Below, piece after piece: positions 63,470 to 64,000 of a stretch of DNA of 64,000 nt. The notes beneath the pieces were generated by a model that was not told where the DNA came from, searched no databases, and worked only from the letters and a program-made list of their open reading frames with translations. Origin of the DNA: Caballeronia telluris (GTDB taxonomy: Bacteria; Pseudomonadota; Gammaproteobacteria; Burkholderiales; Burkholderiaceae); NCBI RefSeq assembly GCF_001544495.1, contig NZ_FCNZ02000002.1, positions 186,001-250,000 of the forward strand, in the 5' to 3' direction. Each line of letters begins with the position of its first letter. Within the stretch, counting starts at the first letter, position 1. The position numbers and the translations under genes are program-made.

Positions 63470-64000
63470 CTAAACCCGCCGTCCGGCCTTGTCGAGATGA
63501 CTCGCGAAGAGCGCGGGCAGCGCCGGATCGCCGCAATTGGCGATGTTGAAGCGCATCCACGTCGTTGGCGACTGATGCGGCGAAAACAGGCTCCCGGGCG
63601 TCAGCAGGAAACCGGCTTCGTGGCCCGCGGCCGCGAGCGCTTCGGAATCGACGCCCGTGTCCGCCCAGAAGAACATCCCCGCCAACGGCTGCGAAAAGAG
63701 CCGGAAACCGGTCGATTCCAGCATTCGCGCGGTCTTTTCGCGCACGCCGTCGAGTCGCCCGCGCAGCCGTTCGACGTGGCGCCGGTAATGGCCCTCCGTC
63801 AGCACCTTGTAGAGCACGCGCTCGTTCAGTTCCGGGCTCGTCATGCCGACGAGCATCTTCTGGTCGGCCAGCGCCTTCGCCACCTCCGCCGAGGCCGCCA
63901 CGTAACCCACGCGGAGGTTCGCCGCGAGCGTCTTCGAAAAGCTGCCGAGGAAGATCACGCGTTTCAACTGATCGAGGCTCGCGAGGCGCGTCGCGGAGTA
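63470..64000 (-). CDS. PLP-dependent aminotransferase, C-terminal part (5' end outside window)
   Basis: The frame is open to the right edge. About 176 residues of the C-terminal half of a fold-type I aminotransferase are present. The PLP lysine lies in FLGSFSKTLAANLRVGYVAAS near the visible N-terminus. The small domain follows: EGHYRRHVERLRGRLD, FSQPLAGMFFWADTG, EAGFLLTPGSLFSP and MRFNIANC. This is the pattern of class I/II aminotransferases, including the C-terminal domain of MocR (GntR/aminotransferase) regulators; which it is cannot be decided without the missing 5' part. Confidence 0.9.
   Translation of the reverse strand, partial: YSATRLASLDQLKRVIFLGSFSKTLAANLRVGYVAASAEVAKALADQKMLVGMTSPELNERVLYKVLTEGHYRRHVERLRGRLDGVREKTARMLESTGFRLFSQPLAGMFFWADTGVDSEALAAAGHEAGFLLTPGSLFSPHQSPTTWMRFNIANCGDPALPALFASHLDKAGRRV

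Noticed and set aside
1..64000. tRNA, rRNA, CRISPR, insertion sequence, integrase or phage genes
   Set aside because: None seen on either strand. No spaced direct repeats typical of CRISPR, no transposase motifs, and no cloverleaf-like sequences with CCA ends caught my eye; tRNAscan and Infernal would be the decisive checks.

Overview
This is a high-GC chromosomal segment of a beta-proteobacterium of the family Burkholderiaceae. Gene content fits the Burkholderia / Paraburkholderia / Caballeronia group best: the block nadD-rsfS-rlmH-maf-rng, an intracellular PHB depolymerase of the Cupriavidus PhaZ type, a MctP-type permease with a DUF3311 partner, and a WaaC / MsbA / O-antigen ligase locus. 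It looks mostly like core genome. I found no transposase, integrase, CRISPR array, tRNA, rRNA or clear genomic-island boundary. Genus is an inference from gene content, not a computed placement.

Layout. 1-5057 (minus): the 3' end of a gene run with kdpD (runs off the left edge), a zinc-independent quinone reductase, methylglyoxal synthase mgsA and an atypical SDR. 5466-13697 (plus): upp, a YebC-family regulator, purD, hemF, nadD, rsfS, rlmH, maf and rng, i.e. nucleotide salvage and synthesis, haem and NAD synthesis, and ribosome/RNA maintenance. 13717-20609: a lipopolysaccharide locus with O-antigen ligase/polymerase, a GT4 glycosyltransferase, a broken glycosyltransferase pseudogene, heptosyltransferase I, MsbA, and a divergent WaaE-like GT2 enzyme. 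20622-27686: dnaE, then a translationally coupled tRNA-wobble pair (trhO, gluQRS) and the DEAD-box helicase rhlE. 28136-33314 (minus): an acetolactate-synthase-like/aldehyde dehydrogenase pair, two small envelope genes (an MliC-type lysozyme inhibitor and a 56-residue lipoprotein) and purT.

33522-45455: a META-domain lipoprotein, a long FtsK translocase, a ZntB/CorA transporter, the lipid A palmitoyltransferase PagP, a YbhE-type lactonase, two tiny genes, a GH15 enzyme and phaZ (PHB mobilisation). 45456-54860: a TetR regulator, RsxB with Nth, a DUF1841 protein, two class I cytochromes c, a MoxR ATPase / GNAT / VWA-protein run, a BenE transporter and transaldolase. 54973-64000: a FUSC membrane protein, a MctP-like symporter with its DUF3311 partner, a coupled ubiC / deoxyinosine glycosylase / spermidine-synthase-like trio, a small repeat protein, htpG with a textbook sigma-32 promoter, an HEXXH protein and the 3' part of a PLP-dependent aminotransferase gene (runs off the right edge).

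I did not see a convincing, wholly undescribed multi-gene system. The best leads are the decayed glycosyltransferase inside the LPS locus, the HEMTH protein beside htpG, the palindrome that overlaps the phaZ promoter, the SDR lacking its catalytic Tyr/Lys, the unannotatably small lipoprotein upstream of the lysozyme inhibitor, the MoxR-GNAT-VWA run, and several long stem-loops without U-tracts, most of them between convergent genes.
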